From contig NZ_QODK01000003.1 in the NCBI RefSeq assembly GCF_003324485.1, forward strand, positions 1 to 64,000: a DNA stretch of 64,000 nt, written 5' to 3'. The notes below the pieces were generated by a model that saw only the letters and a program-made list of their open reading frames with translations, made no database searches and had not been told where the DNA came from. This document shows positions 7,827 to 16,706 of this stretch, piece by piece; position 1 is the first letter of the stretch; the number at the start of each line of letters is the position of its first letter. The DNA comes from Cohaesibacter intestini (lineage in GTDB: Bacteria > Pseudomonadota > Alphaproteobacteria > Rhizobiales > Cohaesibacteraceae). The translations under genes were made by a program, and so were the position numbers.

Positions 7827-9425
7827 ATGAATAAAACGATTATCGACCACAATCTGAAGAGTGCAGGGGTCTGCTTGATAAAAGGAGATCTCCTCGCGTC
7901 TCTCGAGAAATACGTAAAGATCCTAAGAGAGCTTCCCGGCAATCAACAAGCTTTGGAAGGCGCTGAAAAAGTGAGAGCCACCATTCACTCCAGTGTAAGT
8001 CAGCCATCCCCGGCGCTTGTCATGCAGGTCAAAAGCCTACTCGACGCGCAAAACTATCCGGCGGCAATCCAGAAGCTGGAGATGCTGACCCGGCAGTTTC
8101 CGCATTCTGCCGAATTGTGGCGCCTGTTGGCCAAGGCCGCAATGCGGATGGGATCACTGAAAAAGGCTGAAAGTGCCTTCAGCAAAGCCATTTTGATAGA
8201 ACCCGATCGGGCCGACGACCATTTTGCCCTGTCTGTTCTATATGAAGAAGAGGGCAAGCTGATCAAGGCAGAGCAATCTTTGCGGACCGCCATCGCACTG
8301 AAGGCCGACTTTCATCAGGCCTATACCAATCTGGGCACCATATTGCAGAAACAGGGCGCTCGGCGCAAAGAAGCGATCGAGGCTTACCGGACGGCCATTG
8401 CGATTGAGCCGCGCGATGCTTTGGCCCATCAATATTTAAGTCAGATGATCCAGTATGACGAAATTGATGGGCAGATTGCTCAGGTTGCTGCCTTGTTGAA
8501 AAAGGGCGGTCTGGACGATGCGCAAACCTGCCACTTGCACCATGCCATGGCGAAGATGAAGGAAGATACCGGCCAGTTGAAGGAGGCGCTGGATCACTAC
8601 AAGGCTGCGGGGCGCTTGCGACAAAAATCCCTTGGTTACCGCTTTGAAACGGATCAGATGCTTTTCACGGTGATCAGGAAGGCTGCACCTGCCATCAAAG
8701 CTGCCGCCCTCAAAGCGCCGAAAAGGAAGGCCAAGTCTACGCCTATTTTCATTCTTGGCATGCCGCGCTCGGGCACGTCTCTGGTAGAGCAGATTATTTC
8801 GAGCCACTCCGATGTCCATGGCGGCGGTGAACTGCGCTTGCTGGGACGTCATGGCCGCAAACTGAGCCTTGGCCAACAGCGCCCAGACAAGCTGGCACTT
8901 GAGCGTTTCCGCAAGGCCTATTTGACCGATCTCGCCAAGGTCGCGGCCAGCAGACCATTCGTGGCCGACAAACTGCCGCAGAACTTCCTCCAGCTTGGAC
9001 TGATCTGCAGTGCCTTGCCTGAAGCCAAAATCATTCACACCATGCGCGATCCAGCCGCCACCTGCTGGTCGAACTTCAAGATCAATTTTCAGGGGCCATT
9101 TTTGGGCTATAGTCATGACCTGAAATCGGTTGCCGACTATTACAGGCTCTATCGTGAGCTGATGCTGTTCTGGCACGCACTGTTTCCGGGGCGCATCTAT
9201 GATCTGGATTATGAACGCCTGACCGTCGAACAGGACGCTGAGACCCGTAAACTCATCAATTATCTTGATCTGGGCTGGCAGGATGCCTGCCTGTCGCCGC
9301 ATCAAAACAAGCGGGCGGTGAAAACCGCTTCGGTTGAGCAGGTACGTCAGCAGGTCTATCAGGGCAGCTCGCAAGACTGGAAGAAGTTCGAGCCCTATCT
9401 GCAAGGGGCCTTTGACGGTCTGTAA
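7827..9425 (+). CDS. TPR-repeat sulfotransferase
   Basis: The N-terminal half (about residues 60-260) is a run of tetratricopeptide repeats, for example SAELWRLLAKAAMRMGSLKKA and the two units after it. The C-terminal half is a sulfotransferase of the tyrosylprotein-sulfotransferase-like group. The PAPS 5'-phosphosulfate loop is FILGMPRSGTSLVEQIISSH (near 310-330) and the 3'-phosphate site is around IHTMRDPAATCWSN (near 410). It would transfer sulfate from PAPS to an unknown acceptor such as a peptide, lipid or glycan. I chose ATG at 7827; the frame is open from 7647, but that stretch is not protein-like and lacks TPR character. There is no signal peptide, so it is cytoplasmic. Confidence 0.8.
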   Translation: MNKTIIDHNLKSAGVCLIKGDLLASLEKYVKILRELPGNQQALEGAEKVRATIHSSVSQPSPALVMQVKSLLDAQNYPAAIQKLEMLTRQFPHSAELWRLLAKAAMRMGSLKKAESAFSKAILIEPDRADDHFALSVLYEEEGKLIKAEQSLRTAIALKADFHQAYTNLGTILQKQGARRKEAIEAYRTAIAIEPRDALAHQYLSQMIQYDEIDGQIAQVAALLKKGGLDDAQTCHLHHAMAKMKEDTGQLKEALDHYKAAGRLRQKSLGYRFETDQMLFTVIRKAAPAIKAAALKAPKRKAKSTPIFILGMPRSGTSLVEQIISSHSDVHGGGELRLLGRHGRKLSLGQQRPDKLALERFRKAYLTDLAKVAASRPFVADKLPQNFLQLGLICSALPEAKIIHTMRDPAATCWSNFKINFQGPFLGYSHDLKSVADYYRLYRELMLFWHALFPGRIYDLDYERLTVEQDAETRKLINYLDLGWQDACLSPHQNKRAVKTASVEQVRQQVYQGSSQDWKKFEPYLQGAFDGL

Positions 9426-9454
9426 TCAGCGGTCCCGGATATCCTCCATTTGTT

Positions 9455-9480
9455 ACCACAGCTAGTCACCACAGCTAGTC
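9455..9480. repeat. 13-bp tandem duplication
   Basis: ACCACAGCTAGTC occurs twice in a row (9455-9467, 9468-9480) and is followed by ACCA, the start of a third copy. It lies 30 bases past the sulfotransferase stop. Function unknown; probably a replication-slippage duplication. Confidence 0.6.
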
Positions 9481-9695
9481 ACCAAAGCACCGTGCCGCAT
9501 GATGATTCATGCGCGCTGGATGCCATCACCTATCCGCCCGTCGGGATGACCGAAACGTTGCTGCCACGGGCGGGAGAGGCGTTGTCCCACAAGGTCAGAC
9601 AAAGGCAAAGTGGATCGCTGAGCGGTTGACGGTTGAACAACGTGAAAAAGCCGGTACAGTGTCGAAAACTGACACGAAGACAATGGAGCAGATGC

Positions 9696-10388
9696 GTGCT
9701 AACCACCTCATTGACACCGGATGAAATCGGTACGCTTCGTCTTGCTCCAATCTTTCGGAGCCTGGCCGAGGAAACGCTGGATGAGTTGCTTCTGTCCGCG
9801 CGGCCACGCCAATATGCCCGTGGCAAGACTCTGTTTGTCCAGAATGAACCAGCTGATTGCTTCTATGTGGTGCTGGAAGGCTGGGTCAAGATTTTCCGCA
9901 TCAATCCCAATGGCGAAGAAGCCGTGATCGGTGTGTTCACCCGCGGCCAGAGCTTCGCTGAAGCGGCAGCCTTTACCGGGGGGGAATTTCCTGCGACGGG
10001 TGAGACGGTGACGGATTGCCGGTTGTTGCGACTGGAATCCGCGCGCTTGATCGCCACAATCAAGAAAAATCCCGAAATGGGTTTGGCCATGCTGGCCTCC
10101 ACCTCCCAGCACTTGCATATGCTGATTCAACAGATCGAGCAGTTGAAGGCCCAAACCGGCGTGCAGCGGGTGGCCGAGTTCCTGCTTGACCAGACATCTT
10201 CCCGCGTAGGCAGCTGCATGGTGCAGCTACCCTATGACAAGGCCCTGATTGCAGGGCGTCTGGGCATCAAGCCTGAGAGCCTCTCTCGAGCCTTCAAGCG
10301 CCTGCGCGAGCATGGGGTCGACATTCAGCAGAATCACGCGGTGATAGACGAGCTGCGCGCATTGCAAAAGCTGATTGACAAGGACTGA
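9696..10388 (+). CDS. Crp/Fnr-family regulator without an Fe-S cluster motif
   Basis: It has an N-terminal cyclic-nucleotide-type beta-barrel (ARGKTLFVQNEPADCFYVV onward), a dimerisation helix (HMLIQQIEQLKAQTGVQRV) and a C-terminal HTH with recognition helix KPESLSRAFKRL. The E-SR pattern there is the one FNR/DNR-type proteins use to read TTGA half-sites. The N-terminal cysteine cluster of oxygen-sensing FNR is missing, so a DNR/NNR-like role (nitrogen oxides or another ligand) is more likely. I chose GTG at 9696, which has GGAG seven bases upstream; a TTG at 9633 is possible but lacks support. It lies directly upstream of the octaheme cytochrome gene, its likely target. Confidence 0.8.
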   Translation: MLTTSLTPDEIGTLRLAPIFRSLAEETLDELLLSARPRQYARGKTLFVQNEPADCFYVVLEGWVKIFRINPNGEEAVIGVFTRGQSFAEAAAFTGGEFPATGETVTDCRLLRLESARLIATIKKNPEMGLAMLASTSQHLHMLIQQIEQLKAQTGVQRVAEFLLDQTSSRVGSCMVQLPYDKALIAGRLGIKPESLSRAFKRLREHGVDIQQNHAVIDELRALQKLIDKD

Positions 10389-10617
10389 GGGATCACGCAC
10401 CCGGTTTGACCATTCGACCCATCGATGCCGCTTGCCCCACTTATCAACAAGTGCGCGAAACATATGGGAAATTGTTTCATAACGGCCATCTGCAACAGTC
10501 GATAATGTCCAAAAATATTGTAGCTGAGAAAGTGACAGTTGCACAATAAGTTGGCATTTTTTGAAACAAGTACGTATTTTACCTATTTTGAATTGCTGCA
10601 ATAAAGGGCAGCGCGAC

Positions 10618-10631
10618 TTAACATATATCAA
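10618..10631 (+). promoter_or_regulatory. FNR-type box (8/10) of the octaheme cytochrome promoter
   Basis: TTAAC-ATAT-ATCAA matches TTGAT-N4-ATCAA at 8 of 10 positions. A TAACAT -10-like hexamer at 10653-10658 puts the transcription start near 10665, about 40 bases from the box centre, the spacing of a class II FNR activator site. The Crp/Fnr regulator encoded just upstream is the natural candidate to bind it. Confidence 0.45.
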
Positions 10632-10653
10632 GAGTCGTACCGCCCACTCCCCT

Positions 10654-10675
10654 AACATTACACTGCTGTAATGTT
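10654..10675. promoter_or_regulatory. perfect 9-bp palindrome over the predicted transcription start
   Basis: AACATTACA-CTGC-TGTAATGTT is a perfect 9-bp inverted repeat with a 4-bp spacer. It overlaps the -10-like hexamer of the octaheme cytochrome promoter, so a protein bound here should repress. It could also form an RNA hairpin, but the stem is AT-rich and no clean T-run follows. The binding protein is unknown. Confidence 0.5.
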
Positions 10676-10785
10676 CCCTTTTCGCATTTTCCTGACCAAT
10701 CAAAAGGTGAATTTGGGGACGATCGCATCGTTTTGCGGGCCCTTTTCCTGAGGCGCGCAGGCGATAAACGGGGAAGGACCATACG

Positions 10786-12339
10786 ATGCCAATGAGTTGG
10801 TTCCGTGTAGGCTGCAGCGGGTTGAAGATGGCGGGGATTGCTGTTTCCGTGTCACTTCTGTTTGCTGTCACCTCGGGCTATGCCCAGGACAACAAGTCCG
10901 CGGCCACCGCGGCCGTGGGCAAAAGCGAAATGAAGGCGGAGGAGCCAGCTCCTCGTCCAACGCCGACTTTCGAAGTGCTCTCCAAGGAAAGCGCTGTTTG
11001 CGTTTCCTGTCACATGAAGGAAAATCCCGCTCTTTACCAACAGTGGGGTGAATCCAAGCATTATGGCGCCAATGTTGGTTGCTATGAATGTCACAAAGCC
11101 GAACCGGGCGATGCAGATGCTGTGCGCCACAAGGACTTCCTGATCTCCACCATCGTGTCTCCCAAAGACTGCTCGACCTGCCACGCGCGCGAGGTTGAGG
11201 AGTTTGACAAGTCGCACCATGCGACCGGTGGCCTGATCATCGGATCCCTCGACAACTTCCTTGCCGAAGTGGTTGAAGGCTCTATCCATGGCAACATGGC
11301 CATTCGCGGTGAATCTGCCGCTGCCGTTCAGGGCTGCTGGCAATGTCACGGCTCTCCGGTCAAGGTTCTGCCTGATGGCAAACTGGACCCGGCAACCTGG
11401 CCAAACAGCGGGATCGGCCGTTTGAATCCGGATGGCACCAAGGGGGCTTGCGTTGCTTGTCACCAGCGTCACAGCTTCAGCCAGGAACAGGCCCGTCGGC
11501 CTGAGGCTTGCGGCAAATGTCATCTGGGACCGGATCATCCTCAGAAGGAAATCTACGAAGAATCCAAGCATGGCATCGCCTTCTACGGCAATGTCGACAA
11601 GATGAATCTGAATTCTTCCAAGTGGATTCCGGGCGAGGACTATAGTGCAGCCCCAACCTGCGCCACCTGTCACATGTCCGCCACCAAGGATCTGCCGATC
11701 ACCCATGACATCGGGGACCGCATTTCCTGGACTTTGCGTCCGGCCATATCCGCGAAAATTGACGAAAAAGCCAAGAAAATGGGCAAGGACGTCAAGAGCT
11801 GGATTGATCGCCGCAAGGACATGAAGTCTGTCTGCACCTCTTGCCATCAGGTCAGCTGGGTCGAGAACTGGTATGAGCAGTTTGATTCTGTCGTTCATAC
11901 CTACAATGACAAGTTTGCCAAACCCGGCAACACGCTCATGAAAATGCTTCTCGATGCAGGCCTGAGAACCAAGACCGCGTTCGACGAGAAAATCGAATGG
12001 ACCTGGTTCTATCTCTGGCACCATGAGGGCCGCCGCGTCCGCCATGGCGCAGCAATGCAGGCACCGGACTATGTCCAGTGGCATGGTTTCTTCGAAGTGG
12101 CCGAACGCTTCTATATGGAATTGATTCCGGAAGCCCGCGAACTGCTTGAAGAAGGCAAGAAACACGGCAAAACCGCTGAGGTCGAGGAAATCGAGAAATT
12201 CATCGCTGAAGTGCTCGATCGTCCGGAACATATGTGGTTCGTCGGCAAGACCGCCCCTGGCAAGAAGGCTCATGCTGAAATGCGCAAGCAGTTCATGAAG
12301 GAGTTCAATGCCAAGAAAGGCTATGGCGACAAGAAATAG
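10786..12339 (+). CDS. octaheme cytochrome c, Hao/hydroxylamine-reductase type
   Basis: A signal peptide (about residues 1-34, ending in SGYAQD) sends it to the periplasm. Eight CXXCH heme sites follow in order: CVSCH, CYECH, CSTCH, CWQCH, CVACH, CGKCH, CATCH and CTSCH. The fold elements THDIGDRISWTLRPA and WFYLWHHEGRR are typical of hydroxylamine-oxidoreductase-like octahemes. The family oxidises hydroxylamine or, in many heterotrophs, reduces nitrite/hydroxylamine. Which applies depends on the heme-crosslinking Tyr, which I cannot place reliably. The next gene encodes a quinol-linked cytochrome, which favours a terminal reductase. Octaheme tetrathionate reductase is a less likely alternative. 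The FNR-type box and palindrome upstream suggest control by low oxygen and a second signal. Confidence 0.85.
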   Translation: MPMSWFRVGCSGLKMAGIAVSVSLLFAVTSGYAQDNKSAATAAVGKSEMKAEEPAPRPTPTFEVLSKESAVCVSCHMKENPALYQQWGESKHYGANVGCYECHKAEPGDADAVRHKDFLISTIVSPKDCSTCHAREVEEFDKSHHATGGLIIGSLDNFLAEVVEGSIHGNMAIRGESAAAVQGCWQCHGSPVKVLPDGKLDPATWPNSGIGRLNPDGTKGACVACHQRHSFSQEQARRPEACGKCHLGPDHPQKEIYEESKHGIAFYGNVDKMNLNSSKWIPGEDYSAAPTCATCHMSATKDLPITHDIGDRISWTLRPAISAKIDEKAKKMGKDVKSWIDRRKDMKSVCTSCHQVSWVENWYEQFDSVVHTYNDKFAKPGNTLMKMLLDAGLRTKTAFDEKIEWTWFYLWHHEGRRVRHGAAMQAPDYVQWHGFFEVAERFYMELIPEARELLEEGKKHGKTAEVEEIEKFIAEVLDRPEHMWFVGKTAPGKKAHAEMRKQFMKEFNAKKGYGDKK

Positions 12340-12340
12340 G

Positions 12341-12380
12341 TCCCTGCGGGAGGCAGTCTCTGCCTTCCGCCATTCAGGGA
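12341..12380 (+). other. intercistronic RNA hairpin
   Basis: An 11-bp stem (GCGGGAGGCAG pairing with CTGCCTTCCGC through one G-U pair) is extended by an outer TCCCTG/CAGGGA pairing. No T-run follows. It sits between the octaheme and nonaheme genes, where such structures often protect or set the end of the upstream message; this role is inferred. Confidence 0.5.
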
Positions 12381-12489
12381 GATGACGGCGTGAACGGTCG
12401 CCATCTCCTTCTTTGCCATCGTGCGCCTGACCAAATATTTGCTCTTTTTGACCGCACCTGAAACGCTCGCCAAGAGAAGGACCAGTTTC

Positions 12490-14586
12490 ATGTATGCCAC
12501 GCTTCGATCGCTTGCGCGCACCGGCCACCAGATCGTGATCGGATCCCTTCTGTTGCTGGGTGCCCTTGGCATCATGGTGCCTGACGCGCTCGCCCAATCC
12601 GGGGCCGATGCACAAAAAAGCGCGACGAATGGCGCGGTATCGCAACCCATTCAGGGGCTTGAACCGATCGCGGTTGACAAGGACACGCCAAATGCCAAAT
12701 GCACCAGCTGTCACGGGGTCGCGGGCTTCGCCGTGCCGACCGGTGCGGATGGTGCGACCGAAAAGAGGCAATTGTCCCTCAACGCAGAAGCCTTCCATTC
12801 AAGTGCCCATGGTGAGCAGCTCTGTGTCAGCTGTCACACGGATATCAAGGCCTTGCCGCATCGCAAGGAGCTGGACCGTGCGGTCGATTGCGTCACTTGT
12901 CACACTGACGTGCATGAAAAGACCCAAGCCGCCATCAAGGCCAAGGAACAGGGCATCGACGGCGATACCATTGCCAATGTGGTCAAGCAGATCGACTTCT
13001 ACATGGCATCGATCCATGCAGCGCCCAACAAATCGGATCCGTCCAAACCCAATGCCACCTGCATCGATTGCCACACCGCGCATTATGTCTATCCGATGGA
13101 AAGCAAGGAAGGCGAGACCTATCGCCTGACCACGCCGAATGTCTGCGGCCGTTGCCACGACAAGCAGTTGAGCCAGTTTACCGACTCCGTGCATGGGGTT
13201 GCCGTGATGCGGTTCGGCAACAAGGACGCAGCTGTTTGTGCGGACTGTCACACCGCCCACCAGATATCAGATGCGGAAAAAGATCCGGCCAAATTGCTGA
13301 TCACCCAGAATTGTGGCTCCTGCCACGACGACGCCTATATGAGCTACCGTCACACCTATCATGGGCAGGTGGTCAGCCTTGGCGAAACCCAGACGGCGAA
13401 ATGCTTCGACTGTCACGAGTCCCACACTGTTCGCGCTGTCAGTGATGTGCGCTCCAAGGTCCATCCGGACAACAAGCTGAAGACCTGCAAGCAGTGCCAT
13501 GAAGATGCACCGGACGGCTTTGCCTCGTTCCATGCCCATGGCAACACCCATGATTTCGAGAAATATCCCTATATGTGGATCGCTCAGAAATTCATGATTT
13601 TCCTGCTGGTCAAGGTTTTCTTCCTCTTCTGGCTTCATTCCGCCCTTTGGTTCTATCGCGAATGGAAAGACAAGAAAGAGGTCAAAAAACGCCTGCTGGT
13701 CAATGGCGATCAACTGGTTGAGGTGCCGCGCCCCGAGCCAAAAGAAAAAGACCCGCTGGCGGGCAAGCATGTGCGTCGTTTCAAACGCTGGGAAATTTGG
13801 GCTCATGGCATTCTGGCGGTCGCCGTCATTATGATGGTGATGACCGGCACGACGCTGCTCTATGCCGAAAGTGCCTGGGCGCCTTACATGATCAAGCTGC
13901 TTGGCGGGGTCAAGGTGGCTGGCATCATCCATCGCGTCTGTGCGACGGCCTTTGCCATCGTCTTCTTTGGCCATATCTTCTATGCCTTCATCAACGTGCT
14001 CTTCATCAAGAAGGACTTCAAGTGGTTCGGGCCTTACTCCCTGTTGCCACGCTGGCAGGATGCGAAAGACATCTGGGCCATGGGCAAATGGTTCTTCGGC
14101 AAGGGGCCACGCCCGGTCTTCGATCATTGGACCTATTGGGAGAAGTTTGATTACTGGGCTCCATTCTGGGGGATGTTCATCATCGGCATTTCCGGTGCGA
14201 TGCTGTGGTTCCACAATATCACCGCCGCCTACCTGCCCGGTTGGGTCTTCAACATCGCCACGATCGTTCATGGCGAAGAGGCCTTCCTGGCGGCCGTCTT
14301 CCTCTTTACCGTGCACTATTTCAACTGCCACTGGCGACCGGACAAGATCCCGCAGGATATCGTGATCTGGACGGGCACCATGCCGCTTGAAGAATTCAAG
14401 CATGAACGCACCGTGGAATATGATCGCCTCGTCGCTTCTGGCGAACTCGACAAATATATCGTTGAGGCGCCATCCAAGCGCATGACTTTCTGGTCGAAAG
14501 TGCTTGGCATGTTCCTCATCGTCGTCAGCGTCATCTTGCTGGTGCTGGTGATTTGGGGCTTCTTTGAGGTGATCGTCTTCGACTAG
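12490..14586 (+). CDS. nonaheme cytochrome c fused to a cytochrome b membrane domain
   Basis: A signal/anchor segment at residues 10-35 is followed by nine CXXCH motifs (CTSCH, CVSCH, CVTCH, CIDCH, CGRCH, CADCH, CGSCH, CFDCH, CKQCH) up to about residue 345. The C-terminal half is a four- to five-helix di-heme cytochrome b of the b561/formate-dehydrogenase-gamma kind; candidate heme b ligands lie in WAHGIL, IIHRVC, FFGHIF, IVHGEE and VHYFNCHW. The protein should oxidise quinol in the membrane and carry electrons through periplasmic hemes to the octaheme protein encoded just upstream. I chose ATG at 12490 (AGAAGG nine bases before it). The frame is open from GTG at 12421, which has no such signal. 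A strong terminator follows. Confidence 0.85.
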   Translation: MYATLRSLARTGHQIVIGSLLLLGALGIMVPDALAQSGADAQKSATNGAVSQPIQGLEPIAVDKDTPNAKCTSCHGVAGFAVPTGADGATEKRQLSLNAEAFHSSAHGEQLCVSCHTDIKALPHRKELDRAVDCVTCHTDVHEKTQAAIKAKEQGIDGDTIANVVKQIDFYMASIHAAPNKSDPSKPNATCIDCHTAHYVYPMESKEGETYRLTTPNVCGRCHDKQLSQFTDSVHGVAVMRFGNKDAAVCADCHTAHQISDAEKDPAKLLITQNCGSCHDDAYMSYRHTYHGQVVSLGETQTAKCFDCHESHTVRAVSDVRSKVHPDNKLKTCKQCHEDAPDGFASFHAHGNTHDFEKYPYMWIAQKFMIFLLVKVFFLFWLHSALWFYREWKDKKEVKKRLLVNGDQLVEVPRPEPKEKDPLAGKHVRRFKRWEIWAHGILAVAVIMMVMTGTTLLYAESAWAPYMIKLLGGVKVAGIIHRVCATAFAIVFFGHIFYAFINVLFIKKDFKWFGPYSLLPRWQDAKDIWAMGKWFFGKGPRPVFDHWTYWEKFDYWAPFWGMFIIGISGAMLWFHNITAAYLPGWVFNIATIVHGEEAFLAAVFLFTVHYFNCHWRPDKIPQDIVIWTGTMPLEEFKHERTVEYDRLVASGELDKYIVEAPSKRMTFWSKVLGMFLIVVSVILLVLVIWGFFEVIVFD

Positions 14587-14630
14587 AGCGCATATCCCGG
14601 CATGCGGTCCGGCCAGATCTGACAAAGGAA

Positions 14631-14666
14631 AGGGCGGTTGTCATCGGCAACCGCCCTGTTCTTTTT
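14631..14666 (+). terminator. rho-independent terminator of the multiheme operon
   Basis: AGGGCGGTTG-N7-CAACCGCCCT is a perfect 10-bp stem followed by GTTCTTTTT, 45 bases past the cytochrome b/c stop. Confidence 0.9.
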
Positions 14667-14751
14667 CGCGCTTGTCCGACTGCCATGCCGATGGCCAGAA
14701 AAGACAATCGAGCGGGTCGGTACTATTTCCTGATATGTTGGAACTGGTCTT

Positions 14752-14783
14752 GTGAAACGTACGCTTGTTACTTTGTGTTTCAC
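14752..14783. promoter_or_regulatory. inverted repeat GTGAAAC-N18-GTTTCAC
   Basis: Two perfect 7-bp arms lie 140-170 bases upstream of the chemoreceptor start, in a 255-base region otherwise without features. It could be an operator; nothing ties it to a known regulator. Confidence 0.3.
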
Positions 14784-14921
14784 GGAGTAGTTGAGAAAAC
14801 ACCTATTGGTTGCAGTGCTTTATGGAAAATTACTCTAGATATTTTGTCAGCCGTAAACGCATTGTTAGCTTTATTTCGGGATTTTGGACAGTATTGCGTG
14901 AGCCAATTTACCGGGGGCCCT

Positions 14922-16634
14922 ATGAACCAGCAGAATTGCAAGGAAGCACTAGACTTCCTCGAAAGCGGAATACCACAAAATCTGAAGACAAACGCTCTGG
15001 ACAAAAATGTAACCAAGGATTTGCCGGATGTTTTGACCGAATTTTACACGGCTCTCGGCAAGAGCTGCATTGCAGAATTGTTGCCAGACAGCCCAAGCGG
15101 GATCAGCAATCTCAAAGGGCGTCAGCAAACCCACTGGGAGCGGCTCTTCTCTCAGCCATTTGATGAAGAATCCGAAGCGCGGGCCTCCAAAACAGGTGCG
15201 ATCCACCAGCGCATCGGCCTGCCGACGGAATGGTATGTCGCCGCCTATGGTCGCGCCCTGATGAAGATGATTCCAAGTGTCACCAAGAAATACAGTTTCC
15301 GCAGCAAGGAACTGGACGGTGTGCTGGCCAATCTGCTCTATCGTGCCTTTGCCGATATGAGTGCTTCGATCTCAGGTTACGAGCGGGCCTCGGTGGACAT
15401 GGCCACCAAAGAGCTGCGTGAAGCCAATCTTTCCAATCTGGGTAAGATGTCCCACTCGATTGCCGAGATCAACGATATCATGTTGCAGGTTGCCCTGCTG
15501 CGCAAAAACTCCGAGGATGTGGCCCGCAACAGCCAGACCATTTCCGCTGCCGCGACCGAAATGGTTTCTTCGGTAGAAGAATTGTCGCGTAACACGGACG
15601 GGGTCAGCTCAGAAGCCAATGAAACCAACTCCAATGTGATCAATGGTCAGGATACGGTGCGGAAAATGTCCAGCACGATGTCCCACATTGCCAACTCGGT
15701 GGATGAGACGTCCCGCCGCGTCGACGAGCTGGCAACCGCTTCCGAGCAGATTGATCAAATCATTGCGGTGATCGAGAATATTGCCGCCCAGACCAACCTG
15801 CTGGCGCTCAATGCCACCATCGAAGCGGCACGCGCCGGCGAAGCTGGCAAGGGCTTTGCTGTTGTGGCCGCTGAGGTCAAGGGTCTGGCCAACCAAACAT
15901 CGCGATCCACCGAAGACATCATTCAGAAGGTGGCGCAGCTGCGCGAGGGCATGGCCAACATCCAGAAAACCATGGAAGCCTCGACCAATGCGGTGCTGGA
16001 TGGCGAAGCTGCGATCAACGAAACCTCGGACCTGATGGAACGGGTATCCGGCCAGATCGGTTCGGTGTCCGGCAACATGCTGGAAATCTCCCATATCCTG
16101 TCCGGTCAGAAAGATGCCAGCGCCGAAGTGGCCGCCAGTATCGGCAAGATCGCAGACATTGCGACGGACAATGATGATATGGTGTCGATGGTTGCCAAGT
16201 CCCTGTCCGAAAGCACGGACTATTTCTCCAACAGCGCCCGTGACATGTTCGAGGAAGACAATGCAGCTTCGCTTTGCTACGTCGCCAAGATTGAACATAT
16301 CCTGTTCAAGCGACGGGTTCTGAATACCTGTACCGGAGATGACAACTGGTCCACCCACGAGGTGCCTGATCATCACAATTGCCGTCTTGGTCAGTGGTAT
16401 GACAAGATCACGGACCCGGCCGTGAGAGAGCTGCAGTCCTTCAGGGATTTGGTCGAACCACACAAAGAGGTGCATGACAGCGCCAAGCGTGCCCTTGAGG
16501 CCCATGCCTCCGGCAACGATGCCAAAATGCTTGAGGCGTTGAGAGAGCTTGATATTTCAAGCAAGAAAGTCGTCGATCGGCTGGACAAGCTGGCGCTGGA
16601 TCTCATCGAGAAGAGCAAACGCGACGCGGCCTGA
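14922..16634 (+). CDS. globin-coupled chemoreceptor with C-terminal CZB zinc domain
   Basis: Residues 1 to about 175 form a protoglobin/globin-coupled-sensor domain. The proximal-His region reads [20 protein letters not shown]. The central part is an MCP signalling domain with the hairpin tip [20 protein letters not shown]. The C-terminus (about 450-565) is a CZB domain with the zinc motif CRLGQWY near 486 and further His residues in IEHILF, EPHKEVH and nearby. There are no membrane segments, so it is a soluble receptor. Heme-bound oxygen or NO plus zinc/oxidant sensing are the family-based expectations. I start at ATG 14922 after a GGGGG purine tract; the frame is open from 14685 but that part is not protein-like. 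The neighbouring multiheme operon makes a respiratory-gas signal plausible. Confidence 0.85.
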   Translation: MNQQNCKEALDFLESGIPQNLKTNALDKNVTKDLPDVLTEFYTALGKSCIAELLPDSPSGISNLKGRQQTHWERLFSQPFDEESEARASKTGAIHQRIGLPTEWYVAAYGRALMKMIPSVTKKYSFRSKELDGVLANLLYRAFADMSASISGYERASVDMATKELREANLSNLGKMSHSIAEINDIMLQVALLRKNSEDVARNSQTISAAATEMVSSVEELSRNTDGVSSEANETNSNVINGQDTVRKMSSTMSHIANSVDETSRRVDELATASEQIDQIIAVIENIAAQTNLLALNATIEAARAGEAGKGFAVVAAEVKGLANQTSRSTEDIIQKVAQLREGMANIQKTMEASTNAVLDGEAAINETSDLMERVSGQIGSVSGNMLEISHILSGQKDASAEVAASIGKIADIATDNDDMVSMVAKSLSESTDYFSNSARDMFEEDNAASLCYVAKIEHILFKRRVLNTCTGDDNWSTHEVPDHHNCRLGQWYDKITDPAVRELQSFRDLVEPHKEVHDSAKRALEAHASGNDAKMLEALRELDISSKKVVDRLDKLALDLIEKSKRDAA

Positions 16635-16667
16635 CCATAAGGGCCTCAACGACGCTTACCCAAAGAC

Positions 16668-16690
16668 GGGCGGCCATCAGGTCGCCCTTT
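16668..16690 (+). terminator. terminator of the chemoreceptor gene
   Basis: GGGCGGCC-ATCA-GGTCGCCC (8-bp stem with one G-U pair) is followed by TTTTCTGTTTT, 35 bases past the stop. Confidence 0.8.
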
Positions 16691-16706
16691 TCTGTTTTCT
16701 GATAAC

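Noticed and set aside
8436-9404. 322-codon minus-strand frame in the sulfotransferase gene
   Set aside because: Opposite strand of a protein with intact PAPS-binding motifs; no start signal.
10588-10601. TTGAA-TTGC-TGCAA as an FNR-type box
   Set aside because: It matches the right half-site poorly; the site at 10618 is better and correctly spaced from a -10.
10852-12798. 648-codon minus-strand frame opposite the octaheme and nonaheme genes
   Set aside because: It spans two well-supported plus-strand cytochromes and their hairpin; its product is not protein-like and is a mirror of high-GC3 coding DNA.
13267-14625. 452-codon minus-strand frame opposite the cytochrome b domain
   Set aside because: Antisense shadow of the cytochrome b/c gene, running into its terminator, with no recognisable product.
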